64,000 nt of DNA, taken from the NCBI GenBank assembly GCA_025618425.1, contig CM046845.1, positions 34,560,277 through 34,624,276 on the forward strand, given 5' to 3'. The position numbers were made by a program, and so were the translations under genes. Below, one piece after another: positions 10,701 through 23,600 of this stretch (the stretch's first letter is position 1; every line of letters starts with the position of its first letter). This DNA comes from Heliocidaris tuberculata. Lineage: Eukaryota > Echinodermata > Echinoidea > Camarodonta > Echinometridae. The notes under the pieces are model-generated. The model was given only the letters and a program-made list of their open reading frames with translations. It was not told the DNA's origin and did no database searches.

Positions 10701-12149
10701 AATGCCCCTGAGTGAAAATCACTATGCCACTAGACAAACTGGAAACTTTGTCATGAGTTTGTGACGTCATTCCCTCACAACATTAGGCCTATATTCTCTA
10801 TATTTTTGATAATACAATCCCTCAATTTTTATCTAAGAATATGATTTCCTCATAACTTGAACCTAATATTGAACCTAATTAGGTGCCGGAAGCGGGGATG
10901 GAGGGGGCAGTTTTTTCACAGTGGTGTTTTAAAGTGTTGATGAGCATGACCATTTTCATGCCTCCGCCCACCAAAGGTGGGTGCCGGAGGCATTATGTTT
11001 TCGGGTTGTCTGTCCGTCCTTACGTCCCGTTTTCGTTCTCACAATAACTTAAGAACCATTTTGCAGATCAACTTCAACCTTGGCTCATGTATGCATATGT
11101 AAGGGACAATGATCTGATTAGATTGTGGGGTCACAAGGTCAAAGGTCAATGGTCACAGAGGTAATTGTGTATGTGTATGAATGGCTTGTTCTCGCAATAA
11201 CTTAAGAAGCATTTGGCGTATCAACTTCAAACTTTGCTCATGTATGCATATATGGGAGGGACAAAAGTCTGATTAGATTTTGGGGTCATGAGGTCAAATG
11301 TCAAAGGTTACAGAGGTCATTGCATATGGGTAATTCCATGAAAATGTCAACTTTTGGTGAAAAAACAAAGTGTAATTTGAACATTTTCCTTCTGTGTCAG
11401 TTGAATAAGCATTATTTGAACTGTATGGAACCATATTCAGTTTTTTAATTTCTAGAAATATTTTGACCCAAAATAGCCATTTTTTAACCAGTAAATGAAA
11501 TTACACATTTTTATGGTAAAATATGGTTAAGTAATTACACATTGATTCATTTTTAGAGATTTCATCCGTTAATCGTTATCATAACAAATTCAATCAAATC
11601 TGGTCATGGATAAGGGGAATTTTACAAAAAGTAAAAAAAAAAATTAATATTCTTCTGATTTAAATGAGGTCAAAGGTCAAATGGAATTTTGTCACGTCTG
11701 TCACGTTTTTTAAGGTACTTTTTGCATTTACAATAAATTGGATCATTGTTTTGGAATGAAATTTTGTAGTCTTGCTCTTTGGTCGGGGGAAATTCATTTC
11801 TACTGTAACTTAGCAGAATTCGAAATTATGAAGATAATTATCAATCATAAAATAATGTCCTGTCTGTCAGGTTTTACATCTACAGCGAAAATACATATGG
11901 ATGGGACTACGTGAAAATTTTCTGATGGATGAAGATTAAAATCATTTTACTATTATGTTTCATGATATTAAAGATGACCCTTTAACCCCTTTACATGAGA
12001 ATAAGGTATTTAATGCTGGAAATTTGGTTGTCTTTAAAAATTGTATTTTGTGTACAATCTCAATGTGTCCCGTCTGTCATGTTTTTATTGTCCCGCCTGT
12101 CACGCTCACTTTTTGGCATTTTCCCCCAAAAGCAAGATGAAATTTCAAA

Positions 12150-13144
12150 TGTATACTAGCAGGTTTCACAAGGTACCAACTTCAGGACATGTGCTCACCA
12201 AGGGAGTGCCGCAAGGATCCGTTTTGGGTCCGGTTCTTTTTACATTATATACCTCTCCACTAGAATCTTTGATTGATAAATATAACATATTCAAGATGTT
12301 TTACGCTGACGATACTCAACTGTATATTGCATTCAAACGGTCAAGACTTGTTAATGTAACCTCTCAGATAGCAAATTGTGTTCAAGCAGTCAAAGAATGG
12401 TCTCAACAAAACTGTCTCAAGTTAAATTGCAGTAAGACAGAGTTCCTTCATGTTTCATCCCGGTTTAAACACACAACCCCTATCTTTCATTTGGATCTAG
12501 ATGGAAAGCAAATTGAAGCTACCAAAACATGCAGGAATCTTGGAGTAACATTTGACAACAAGCTTACTTTTGAAACTTTTGTGACACAAAAATGTCGTGC
12601 AGCTTCATTTGCACTACACAAAATTGGTAAAATTCGTGATTTTATTGACAGAAGGACAACAGAACGTTTGGTTCATGCTTTTGTAATGTGTCATTTTGAT
12701 TTTTGTAATAGTCTCCTTTTTCAGTTACCACTTCGCCAAATTCAAAGACTACAAACTATCCAGAATTCAGCCGCGCGACTAGTCACACGTACAAAGAAAC
12801 ATGATTCAATATCCCCTGTCTTACACAATTTACATTGGTTACCAGTCCAGTCACGCATCAAGTTCAAGATACTGTTATTAGCTTATGAATGTTTTCATGG
12901 ATTAGCTCCCTCTTATCTAAATGACTTACTCACTACATACACACCAACAAGAAATCTCCGATCACGTAAGAAGAATTTATTTATTGTTCCTCCTGTTCAT
13001 ACCAAGACATATGGTGAACGTTCATTTGCACATGCTGCCCCGGTTTTATGGAATAGCCTTCCCGACTCTCTTAGAAACATTAATACCATAGATACGTTTA
13101 AGTCTGCCCTTAAAACATACTTATTCCAATTGTTAAGCAGGTAA
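12150..13144 (+). pseudogene. L2/CR1-like LINE reverse transcriptase, 5'-truncated
   Basis: An open frame of about 330 residues contains reverse-transcriptase motif B (GVPQGSVLGPVLF) and motif C (FYADDTQL), then the C-terminal region with APVLWNSLPDSLRN and FKSALKTYLF that is typical of L2/CR1-group LINEs. Everything upstream of motif B (endonuclease, fingers, motif A) is missing, so the copy was truncated on insertion and cannot work. The frame that remains has no stop until 13142-13144, suggesting a fairly young insertion. The start codon upstream at 12041 belongs to host sequence. Confidence 0.85.
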
Positions 13145-13262
13145 AGGAACTCGGTAATTTCTCTTTTTTTTTTTTTTTTTTTTTTTTCCTCAAGCGCATA
13201 GAGACATTCTTACGTAATGTGTTATGCGCTATACAAGAATAGTTTATTATTATTATTATTAG
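13145..13262 (+). mobile_element. 3' UTR and (TTA)n tail of the LINE fragment
   Basis: After the stop codon come a T-run, a GCGCATAGAGAC...TTATGCGCTATACAAGAA segment able to form a small hairpin, and a tail of TTATTATTATT. This hairpin plus microsatellite tail is the usual L2-group 3' end. Confidence 0.75.
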
Positions 13263-13379
13263 TAAATAACATGAATACACATATTTTGTTTCAAGATTTT
13301 CCAGTGAGGAGAGCTTAGTCGAAAAGTATCAAAGCAGAAATGGTTTGGTAAATTCATGTCCTGTCTGTCATGCTGAACT

Positions 13380-13411
13380 TGAAGCCCTGCCCACAATTTA
13401 TGGGCAGGGCT
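13380..13411. other. 12-bp stem-loop
   Basis: AAGCCCTGCCCA is followed a few bases later by its exact reverse complement TGGGCAGGGCTT. It lies within the TIR element between the LINE tail and the right end. Function unknown. Confidence 0.5.
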
Positions 13412-14547
13412 TGAAAAAAAATTTCCCCCCATTTCGCTGACCAAACCCTACAGATCACATCTCTACATCAAAATAAGCATCACTTTTGAATGAAATATAA
13501 AATATCAAGTAAAAACATAAAAAATTGACGGTTGGATGTCCTGTCTGTCACGCTGGAATTGCCCATATGAAAATGGCTTGTTCTCACGATAACTTAAGAA
13601 CCATTTTAGCGAATCAACTTCAAACTTGGCTAATTTATGCATATGGGAGAGATGATTATCTGATTTGATTTTGGGGTCACAAGGTCAAAGGTCACAGAGG
13701 TCATTGTATATATGAAAATGGATTTTTCTTGTTATAACTTAACCATTTGGCGAATCAAATTAAAACTTGGCTCATGTATGCATATGGGAGTGATGGTGCT
13801 CTGATTTGATTTTGGGGTCAAAGATCAAAGGTCACAGTCATTATGTACCTGAAAATAGATGGTTCTCACAATAACTCAAGAATGATTTAATGGATCAACA
13901 TTAAACTTGGCACACATGTATATAATTGGGTGACAGTGATTTGATTAGATTTGGGGGTCTTGGGTTCAAAGGTCAAAGGTCACAGAGGATGTTATATACC
14001 TGTAAATAGACTATTCTTGCAATAACTTGAGCACAGTTTAACTGGTCTCTGCAGTCATTTCAGATATTTATTGCAGTAACAATAGTATTTTAGCTAATTT
14101 CTTTAGAGTGATGAAATATTTCATTAAAATTTTCTATCAAAATTTAAAACAAATCAACATCACTGTGCGATATATTCTGATCTGGCAAGGGCGGAGGCAT
14201 AAATTTCAACTGCGCGTGGACGAGAATTCATCTAGTTTTGAACACATATAGGTCAATTACAGTGCTGCTGTGTGAGTGACCTCAGCATGTACTTTGCATC
14301 ATAAATTTTTCTTCTACATCCAAAAAAAGAAAGTCTTTGCTTGCTTTCTACTATTTCTATCTTGTTGTAAATTTTGTAATACTCATTAATATCAAAACAT
14401 ATGAAAAAGAGGTATGAGAGAAGTCCATATCACAAGTTTTGATTGCCAGTTTGAATCATACACAACACTTAATCTATACAAGGTATGCTATGTATGTAGA
14501 TGATTTTATACTGTCCTTTATATGTCTTTCACTAGACCACATTGATA

Positions 14548-14621
14548 ATGGCTGAAAGAATGGCAGACAGCAAGGCACTCAACTCGAGTCAAGATTCCTC
14601 TACAGTGAGACCAGACATCCC
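14548..14621 (+). CDS. DGAT1: DGAT1 coding exon 1 (residues 1-25)
   Basis: A CTAG acceptor at 14532-14535 leads a short 5' UTR piece and then [18 protein letters not shown]. The cytosolic N-terminus is far shorter than in mammals. Donor GTAAGT; phase 2 out. A second in-frame Met lies at residue 5. Confidence 0.85.
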
Positions 14622-17600
14622 GTAAGTAGATCATTTTCAGTGAGTATGAGATGTATACACTGATGTATTTTCTACTTTACATGGTACAAAAAGACAAGAA
14701 GAAACTGGTAAGAGTAGCCCTTGTGGCATGAATGTAGGCTCAAAGTTACCTCCATCACCGAAAATTTCATTGAGAATGAATTAAAAAAAAAAAAATTCTT
14801 TAAGTTCTAAAGTCCTCTGACAAGTGAAAAGAAAGGGAAAAGAGGGGTTACTAGTATCACATTTTACAGGTGCCTTTATTTGTCTCTTAAAGGGAAATCC
14901 AACCTTAGTGGCAAGTTCCTATGAAAGAAAGCAGAAAATCAGGGAAGCATATTGGTGAAAGTTTGAATAAAATCAGACAAGCAGTAAGAAAGTTAGAAAG
15001 TTATGAATTTTGGAAAGTTGTAATCACTATGCATATATGGGAATTTCAAATTGGCCAAATCAGTAATGTCTGTGGGATGTACATGTAGTGGCAGACATCT
15101 CCCCCATTTGCTCCAACACACAAAATGACTAAAATGTCTTTTTTTTTCAAAATGTATTACTCAATAGGATCTTTTTCTTTTATGAGGACCTGTAACAATA
15201 TGCTATCTGCAATATATTTTGAGTACTGCCCTGAGGAAAAGGCGCTTGGAAGAAAACCCTAAGTAATGATATTTTAGAGTACGACAAAGGAGAGAGTTGA
15301 TCGCCAGTATGTGACAATCGATTCACCAAATTGCCAATTTGAGATTCGCATAGATTTAGTGATCTCATTTTTCAAACACCCATAACTTTCTTGTTCCTTG
15401 TCTGATTTCTTTCAAACTTTCACCACCCCTTTTTCTTGATTTTCTGTTTTCACACAAATCATCCTATTACCAAGGCTGGATTGTCCTTTAAAAGTTGCTG
15501 AAGGGGGTGGGGGGGGGGGGGGGTAAAAATTAGGGGGTACATTTTTTTTGTATGTGTGCACTTAGGTACGTCAGATTGGGTTTTGCATGGAGTAGGAACT
15601 GCCCATGTCCCCTGGATCCATCACTGATTATTCAAATAAAAAGAAAGCTATAGTAAAATTCAAGCCAGACATTCTACCATTGTAAGATGTACATGTACTT
15701 AAGGTGTAACTTTACATGGGAGACAAATTTTGTGACTACTCTTTTATATTTGCAATGCATAATTTCTATTTGGAGCAAACAGAAATGGCAACAATGAGGA
15801 TGGGGCTACCACAGCAGGTTTGTCTCTGCTCCTTACCTCCCTTGTGAAAAGAAAATGCCTTGAGTTTTAACAAATTATCTCTTTTGGTGACTGAGGTATT
15901 GGTTGAATTGCAAAGAAGACAGATTCCTTCGCAAGGCCCGTCTTCATCAGCTCGAGTTTCCAACATAGCCCGCTAATTCAGATCTGGGGAAACTAACCCG
16001 ATCAGAGCTAGCTCAAGCTAGTTTGTAATGAGGATGCAAATAGCGGGCTATTTTGTGAGTTTCATCTCGAGCTTTCAAACCCAAGTCAACTCTGTTTTTT
16101 TTTGGTGAAATAGCGCGCTGTTTGGCGAATTAGCCTGCTAAGTCGCAGGTGAAGACGCACTCGTTCGGGTTTTGACTCGGGTTGATTTATTCATGATTCC
16201 AATCCTAGAAATTCTATTTTCCTTATGTACTTCTTGATTTTAATTCCCTCTTTCTATTTTTTCCTTATGTATTTCTTTGTTTTTCCTTCTCTTTTTTCTT
16301 CTTATGTATTTCTTTGTTTTTCCTCATTCTTTATTCTTCTTTCTATTTTTATTTATTTCTTTGTTCTTCTTGCTATCCTTTTTCCTTTATGTATTTCCTT
16401 GTTTTTCCCATTTTTAGTTGTTCCATCTTGCTATCCTCCATTCTTTGTTTTTTTAATGTATTTTCTTGTTCTTTCTGTCCTCTTCTCTTTATATTTCCTT
16501 ATGTATTTCTTTGTTTTTCTTTCTATTTTATCTTTTTCGTTATGTATTTCTTTGTTTCTTATGCATTACTGCGTTTCTCCTTCTCTCTTTTTTCTCCTTA
16601 TATATTTCTTTGTTTTCCCCATTATTTATTCTTTCTTTTCTTACATATTTCTTCTTCTTTCTATCCTCTTCTCTTCATATTTCCTTATGTATTTCTTTGT
16701 TTTTCTTTCTATTTATCTTTTTTCCTTATGTATTTCTTTGCTTTCCCCATTTTTTTATTCTTTCAATTCTTATGTATTTCTTTTGTTCTTCTTATTATCC
16801 TCTTTTCTTTGTTTCTTTATGTATTTCTTTGTTTTCCTTCTATCTTTTATCTTTTCCTTTTGTATTTATTTGTTTTCCCATTGTCTATTTTTCTATCTAT
16901 TCATATGTATTTCTTTTGTTCTTTTTTTCCTCTTCCCTTTATATTTCTTTGCTTTCCTTCTCTCTTTTTATTTTTTCCTTCTCTCTTTTTATTTTTCCTT
17001 ATATTTCCTTATGTAATTCTTTGTTTTTCTTTCTATTTTATCTTTTTCCTTATGTATTTCTTTGTTTCATATACACTTTGTTTTTCCTTCTCTTTTTTTT
17101 CTTCTTATATATTTTTTTTATTTTCCCCATTATCTATTTTTCTTTCTATTTTTTTGTATTTCTTTGTTTTTCCTTCCCTCTTTTTATCTTTTCCTTATGT
17201 ATTTCTTTGCTCTTTTCTTTTCATTTATCCTATGTATTTTTTGGATTTTCCATCTTTGAAGTGCGCATGCTCTGTAGCTCAAGTTTATTCTAAGAACGAG
17301 CGGGAATCGCTCGACTCGGGCTGATGGAGACAGGGTTTTTCAAACTCGAGTTTTTTTCTCGAGGAGCGCTGATGGAGACGCACCTATTGAATCGTTTGAC
17401 CAGGGAGGTGTTTCATGAAGCTGTTCATAAAGTTATGCATGACTTTACAAATGATTTGAATATGACAATCCAAATGGGATGATCAATCATTTTTAACTGC
17501 ATCAACTAAAGTTGAACTGTGCAGATGTAGATTAACATTCTTATCATAACAAACATTTTTAATGCAAAGAATATTTTTTGCCATAATTTAATTGAGGTTA

Positions 17601-20600
17601 TTGGAAGTACAGTCACACTTTGTTAAAACATCAGGAAAAACTTTGGGCATCCTATCTGGCACTTCATATTCAAGTCATTCGTAAAGTCATGCGTAACTTT
17701 ACGAACAGCTTTATGAAACACCGCCCTGGTTTGATGTGAAATCCTGCTATTTGTAGTAAATTTGATTTTCTGAAAAATTATGCAGATTAATTAAAGTTGT
17801 TTTAAGCCCCAAAGTGTATTTATATTAAAGGGTAGATATATTGGGTGTGTGCTGGATCTAGTCTTTGCAGTTAGCTGTTTTTTTTCTTTGGCATTTTGCA
17901 TATTAGACATTGTACGTGTTTACTTACCGATTATCATTCCATGGTAATCTCATTCCTTGGTTTGATAGGATTACCCTTTTCAAAGATTATTGCAGGATGA
18001 TGGTATTAGTGTACTATAGAAGCAGAAAAGTAGAAATCTCTGAGGGACATTAATTTGAAATTCATGTCTATATTTGAAATTGCATTGAAAATCTGGCAAA
18101 TTTTTTGTGATTTGAACACTTCAGAGGAAATCAGTATTGTTGCTATAAAATGTCTACTTTTTTCCCCTTTATTTTTTTTTTGTGTTTTGGTTTTCTTCTT
18201 TCTCATCTCATATTCTGAAATCATTATATTATACTCTACAGTATTCACAAGGCACGTGATTCTCTTTTGAGTCACTCCAGTGGTTTTAACAATTACAGGG
18301 GTTTTCTCAACCTCTGTATAGTCCTATTGGTAAGTGAATCAGGTGCTTATTCTGTATTTTATATGTTTTAATTTAGTTTGATTCAGGTATCATATTTTGA
18401 CAGAGTTATGCATTGGGGTAAGTAAATCAGGCAAATGTAACTGTCTTGGATAACTCCATGTACATGTAGAAATGGACAGAAATATGTTATGCCTCATCCT
18501 GTATGTAATCCTGTTCCTAATCCTTGTTGAATTCTCTATTTGAAAGCCATTGATAACATGAACAGTACCAGTCTTTCATATTCAGTTAAAATTACAGACA
18601 AAATGTGAGTCAAGTTATTTTACATTTTTTTCTTTCTATCCATCATTATGAACAAGTACATGTAATCATATGAATGATATCCTGTGCCATTCATGTCAGT
18701 ATTACAAAAACATAAAGGATTACCCTTAAAATGGTCAGCATGTGGAGACCTGCACAGAATAGATAATGTGCATTATTAGTCATGCCCTTTATTGTAATTA
18801 ATGCATATTTACAAATAATTAAACCCCTGCCAAATTGTAAGTTATGTTTGAAAATTGTGTTAGGCAGTACTGTAAAACTTTTCCAAATGTACATGTACTT
18901 GCCCACACCTGCTTGCCTTACATGTAAATAGTAGTTTCTTAAAATAATATTGAAGAGTTCCATTGGACTTTCAATTATGTACATCCATCATGTTTGGATA
19001 CCTCTAATGACAGTTAAGGTAAAAAGAAATGTTTAGTCTGAAATGCATCCATGTCACATGTACATGTATACAAAATGTATCATGGCTCACTAAATCATGT
19101 TATCAAATTGCAAATGTTTATCAAAATATAGCCTAACTAACAAAGATAATCTACAGATAAAGTTGATGGTTTTAGATTACCATTGTAGCTTCATTGTTCT
19201 ACCAATGTACATACAACAACGGTTACAAATTTATATAAGTTTAAAGGGCAATGCAACATTTTATACAACTTCAGTTGTTTGAAAGCAGAAAAATGTGATA
19301 AAAATATGAAAGAGATTGGAAAACTAGAAAATTGTGAATGCTTGAAATATGAGATCACTTATTTTATGACTAGGGCTGCACAAAGCCCCCCCCCCAAAAA
19401 AAAGGTTTTAAAAACAAAATCAAGTGAGTGAAACTAGTTTTCACATTAAAAAAAAAATCAATACTTCAGTTGCTATACTGTGAAAGTATTCATTTTTATG
19501 CCTCCGCCCACCAAAGGTGGTGGCGGAGGCATTATGTTTTCGTGTTGTCCGTCTGTCTGTCCGTCCCGCTTTCTTGTTTTAGCGATAACTCAAGAACCAC
19601 ATGAGGTATGAAATTCAAACTTAGTGCTAGTATGTATCACCATAGGAAGACGATCTGTTTAGATTTTGGGGTACGTAGTTCAAAGATCAAGGTCACAGAG
19701 GCCAATTTTTCTGAAATTTCAGGTGTTAGGCTCGTTCTAGTGATAATCAAGAACCATTTGAGGTATGAACTTCAAACTTAGTGCTATTATGTCTCACCAT
19801 AGGAAGACGATCTGATTAGATTTTGGGGTACGTAGGTCAAAGGTCAAGGTCACTGAGACCAATTTCAGAAATTTCAGGTGTTAACCTTGTTCTAGCGATA
19901 ACTCAAGAACCATTTGAGGTATGAACTTCAAACTTGGTGCCAGTATGTCTGACTGTAGGAAGATGATCTGATTAGATTTTGGGGTATGTATGTCAAAGGT
20001 CAAGGTTACAGAGGCCAATTTCTGAAATTTCAGGTGTTAGCCTCGTTCTCGCGATAAAATAAATAAATAAATAAATAAATAAACTCAAGAACCATTTGAG
20101 GTATGAACTTCACCATAGGAAGAGAACCTGATCAGATTTTGGGGTATGTAGGTCAAAGGTCAAAGGTCACAGGCCAATTTCTGAAATTTTAGGTGTTAGC
20201 CTTGTTGACGTGATATCTCAAAAATCATTTGAGGAATGAACTTCAAACTTGGTACTAGTATGTATCACCATAGAAAGATGATCTGGTTAGATTTTGGGAT
20301 ACGTAGGTCAAAGGTCATAGAGGTCAATTCTGAAATTGCAGGTTTTAGCCTTAACGTGATATCTCAAGAACCATTTGATCCATTAACTTCAAACTTGGAA
20401 CTAGTATGCATCACCATAATGAGATTAACTGATTGGATTTTTGTTCATGTAGGTCAAAGGTGACAGGTCATAGAGGTCATTATACAGGTGTATGTGACAT
20501 TAATGTTTTTATACCTTTGTTATCACATTATCTCAACTATTTTGTATTCATGACTAGGAGGAGATAAAGTGATCAGACTTTTGGGAAATAAGGTGTAAGG

Positions 20601-23600
20601 TCAAATGTCAAAGAGGTCAATTAACATGTAATTAGAGGCTTTTTATTCTGGTTATCACAAGATTTCAAGAACAGTTTGAGCCATCAACTGAATTTAGGCG
20701 GAGGCATATAGGAGACGCAGTCACATTCATCTTGTCTTCCTCTCTCTTTCTTGTGATTTTTTAGAAGAATGGAAACAGTACTGTACTATCTAAGTCTAAG
20801 CATTGATAAAAATCAATTGAAAATACAGGCATATAGGAGACGCAGTCGCATTCATCTTGTTGGTAATGACCTTGAAAAGATACTGTGCATTTTTTTCTTT
20901 ACTGTACAACTTATGAGATAAGGAAGAAGGGGTAAAAAAAGCTTTTAAGACTTGTGTTTTGATTATTAATCTATAATGCATTTTGTTGATACATCACTTT
21001 ATTGATAATTGAACAAAAAAGGAACAGAGGTAAAACAAATCATATATTGAAGAAAATACACAGCACAAGGGCTACAGATATAAGTAAAACCCCAGGACTT
21101 GACCAGATAAATGTTCCATGCAGGGCAGTTAACATATAAAAAACAACAATTCATTTAAAAAATTATTATTTAGTTCCACCATCAATCATAAAAGTAAATG
21201 TTACAGTTCGGTTTCTATAAATTATAACAGGTAATAAAATACCGAAAACTAATTATTTATTAGTTATTTTTATTTACAGATCATCTCTTGACATAACCTA
21301 AAATTAAGATCTTACCATCTAAATATATAAAATCCTGAAGAATTATATTCTAATTAAAGTGATTGATTAACTTTGTGAAAAATTGTAAAATCAGCTCAAA
21401 TGCCAGTGAATTGTGTGCAGTCCTCTAACTACATATATAATTAAGGATATGTGAAAGTATGAGAGAAAATGGAACCCGTTTACTATCCTAAAAAAGAGAA
21501 AATCGCGATCAATCGCTAGCGCAAGTTGCTCGGCTTCTTCGCTGCGCTGCAGTCACAAAAACCAAGCACCAGTGCTTGGCAATTTCAGAGCGGGTTTCCA
21601 GCCCGTACGGTATTCTGTGATAGAGCGAGGTATGCCAACCGTAAGAGTTCTTTAGGGTTTGGTGGTACTCTATCCCAACATCAATGTTCAATCGTAAATA
21701 TCTTGATATATAAATGACCGATCAGCTTATAAAACTCAGGCGATTCCTGTCTGAGCTAAAGGTTTGCAATTATGATTACAGCATTAGCTGGAACAGTGAT
21801 TTTTTTTCAATCCTGGGCAAAGCTAATCAATGCCTTTAAGATATATTTTCTTTTACTGTCACAATACTATACAGCAAATTCAATTTAAACCCTCGAAAGT
21901 TGATATTCGGGCAAAAGGCGTCCCCCTTCGGTAATGGGCTACAGCTTCCTCACCCTTCCTCACCAAATATTTAGTTGTAGAATAATCCAATATAACAAAT
22001 ATAAAATGAAATTGAAAGCTAGCCCTATCTTAAATAAAAATATAGGAAGGTATCATTACATCAATATCCTTGTTTACAATCCTACCACGCTCTAGCAACC
22101 TAATATACACTATCATGTAAGTTTCATTTGACTCTTGCTGAATATTCCACCTTAATATACAGCCCTGGAAAAAAATTATTAGACCAGCTGCATTTAGAGG
22201 CATTTAGGTTGTGTTAAGTCCATTGTCTTTGGAACTAGGAAAATGATATTAACAGCTAATTCATCATTAATGGACTAATACGCCACATTACAATTTTACC
22301 TTTGTGCCAATTACCACTAGGACGACTACAGCAATGACAAACTGCCCTGGACAAATTTCCCCAGACTATTACAACCCCTCCCCCCCCCATTTTCCTATTA
22401 GAAAGAGTTTTTGACCACATAATAGACTAGATGTCTGAGAGGGTGAATTTCAAGTGTTACTTGTCTTGGTCTGAGCACTATGCCCTGCTCATTATTCTAC
22501 TGAGAACATTTTGAGTGACATAAAAATTAAATACAATAGAAAATTGAAGTTATGTTAAAAGAAAAAAAATTGAGCTACATGAATGAGCTGCTGTAAAGAG
22601 AAAAATATACAACACCCTATGGACAGCATGCCACAAGGCATGGCTGCTATCATAAATGTTCCACCAAGACCTGAACAAAGTGCATCTAGATAGTGAACAT
22701 GGCTTAACCAAACAATCAGGCATACCACATGCACCCCGAGACCATTACTGCCAGAAAATGTGTTTCAAAACCTTCCTACCCCTGGAGAATATCCCCAGGA
22801 CAATTACCCTCTACGATATTTTCATTATGTTAGTTAATCTGAAGTATCCATCCATTGGGGGTGCATGTCTTTAGATCTAATTGTTCTTTGGGGATAATGG
22901 TCCGGGGGGGGGGGGGGGGTAATTGTCCTAGGGGTAATTACCCTGGGGGGTTAGTTATTCTGTTTCTCAAGGGTTTTCGTTAAATTTGCTCCCCAATTTT
23001 AGAAGAAGGTGAATAGAAAACTGTTTATCTATGTACAAAATTTCGAACTTTTCTACCGCTCAAATTCTTTGAAACTTGGCATCATTCTTGGTAGGGATTG
23101 TCTTCATGTCACCCTCTTTCAAATGAATACCCAAATCTTATATTTCCATCGCTTTAAAGATCACCTACTGACAGTTTAACTTGGTTAAGTTTTGGGTAAA
23201 TTTCAGTTTTGTCTCTACATACAGTACATGTATGTACATGTACATGTACATGTACATGTAGTATGTGCATGTATTGTACACATGCATTTGACTTCTTTGC
23301 TGGTAGTGGATTTCAACCAAAATTGGCAGGGATCATCCTTAGGCAAGGAGGATCAAAGTTAATATAGATGGGGGTACCTACCGGGGGGGGGGGGGGGGGG
23401 GGGAGTCTTGGGGGCACCACCCCCAAGAGCACCAATAATGACAGTAATTAGATTCATATTTGCTTCTTCTTTAAGCCCTGATGCAAGATTGTTAGCAAAG
23501 TTGGTAGGTATCATCCTTAAAGGAAGGAGACCTCAATTTCTGAAACAGGGTACCTTGCCTCCAAGGGGGCTCAGGGGCAGCAGCCCTTAAAGTGCCCCTG

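Larger units (their letters stand above)
11339..13563. mobile_element. TIR element inserted in the tandem array, 6-bp target duplication
   Basis: The ends GGTAATTCCA and TGGAATTGCC are inverted repeats, and CATATG is duplicated at 11333-11338 and 13564-13569. Removing the element restores a continuous tandem unit of the host repeat, which supports the boundaries. Its interior holds a LINE fragment (about 12150-13262) and several copies of CCTGTCTGTCA (for example 11860, 13358 and 13540). Confidence 0.75.
10957..14240 (+). repeat. Tandem-unit element with DR1-like motifs, copy 1 (interrupted)
   Basis: It opens with a hairpin (CCTCCGCCCACC / GGTGGGTGCCGGAGG) and continues as units of about 110-160 bp, each containing ATAACTTAAGAACCATTT, TTCAAACTTGGCTCATGT, CTGATTAGATTTTGGGG and AAGGTCAAAGGTCACAGAGG. 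The end near 14190 carries the inverse GGGCGGAGGCATA. A separate element (11339-13563) splits one unit exactly. Related copies are at 19498-20735 and 45958-46738. Confidence 0.75.
7981..14535 (+). other. DGAT1 intron 1 (probable), repeat-filled
   Basis: From left to right the intron holds about 1 kb of AT-rich DNA with no recognised feature (7981-9004), a TIR element with a nested MITE (9005-9941), a GGAACT-rich repeat (10085-10700), and the tandem-unit element with its nested insertions (10957-14240). The final 300 bp before the acceptor carry nothing recognised. Confidence 0.45.
14622..18241 (+). other. DGAT1 intron after coding exon 1
   Basis: It contains a TTAA foldback (14891-15487), a poly-G tract near 15510, a TIR element holding the first polypyrimidine minisatellite (15935-17385) and a small MITE (17400-17729). 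The stretches 15530-15930 and 17740-18240 show nothing recognisable. Confidence 0.8.

Noticed and set aside
10957..14240. CRISPR-like array
   Set aside because: Units are 110-160 bp, diverged and without unique spacers; the DNA is eukaryotic with spliced genes.
16225..17324. Long open frames rich in Phe, Leu, Ser and Tyr (up to 336 codons)
   Set aside because: They lie exactly on a C/T-only minisatellite, overlap in all three frames and have no conserved domain. Composition explains them.
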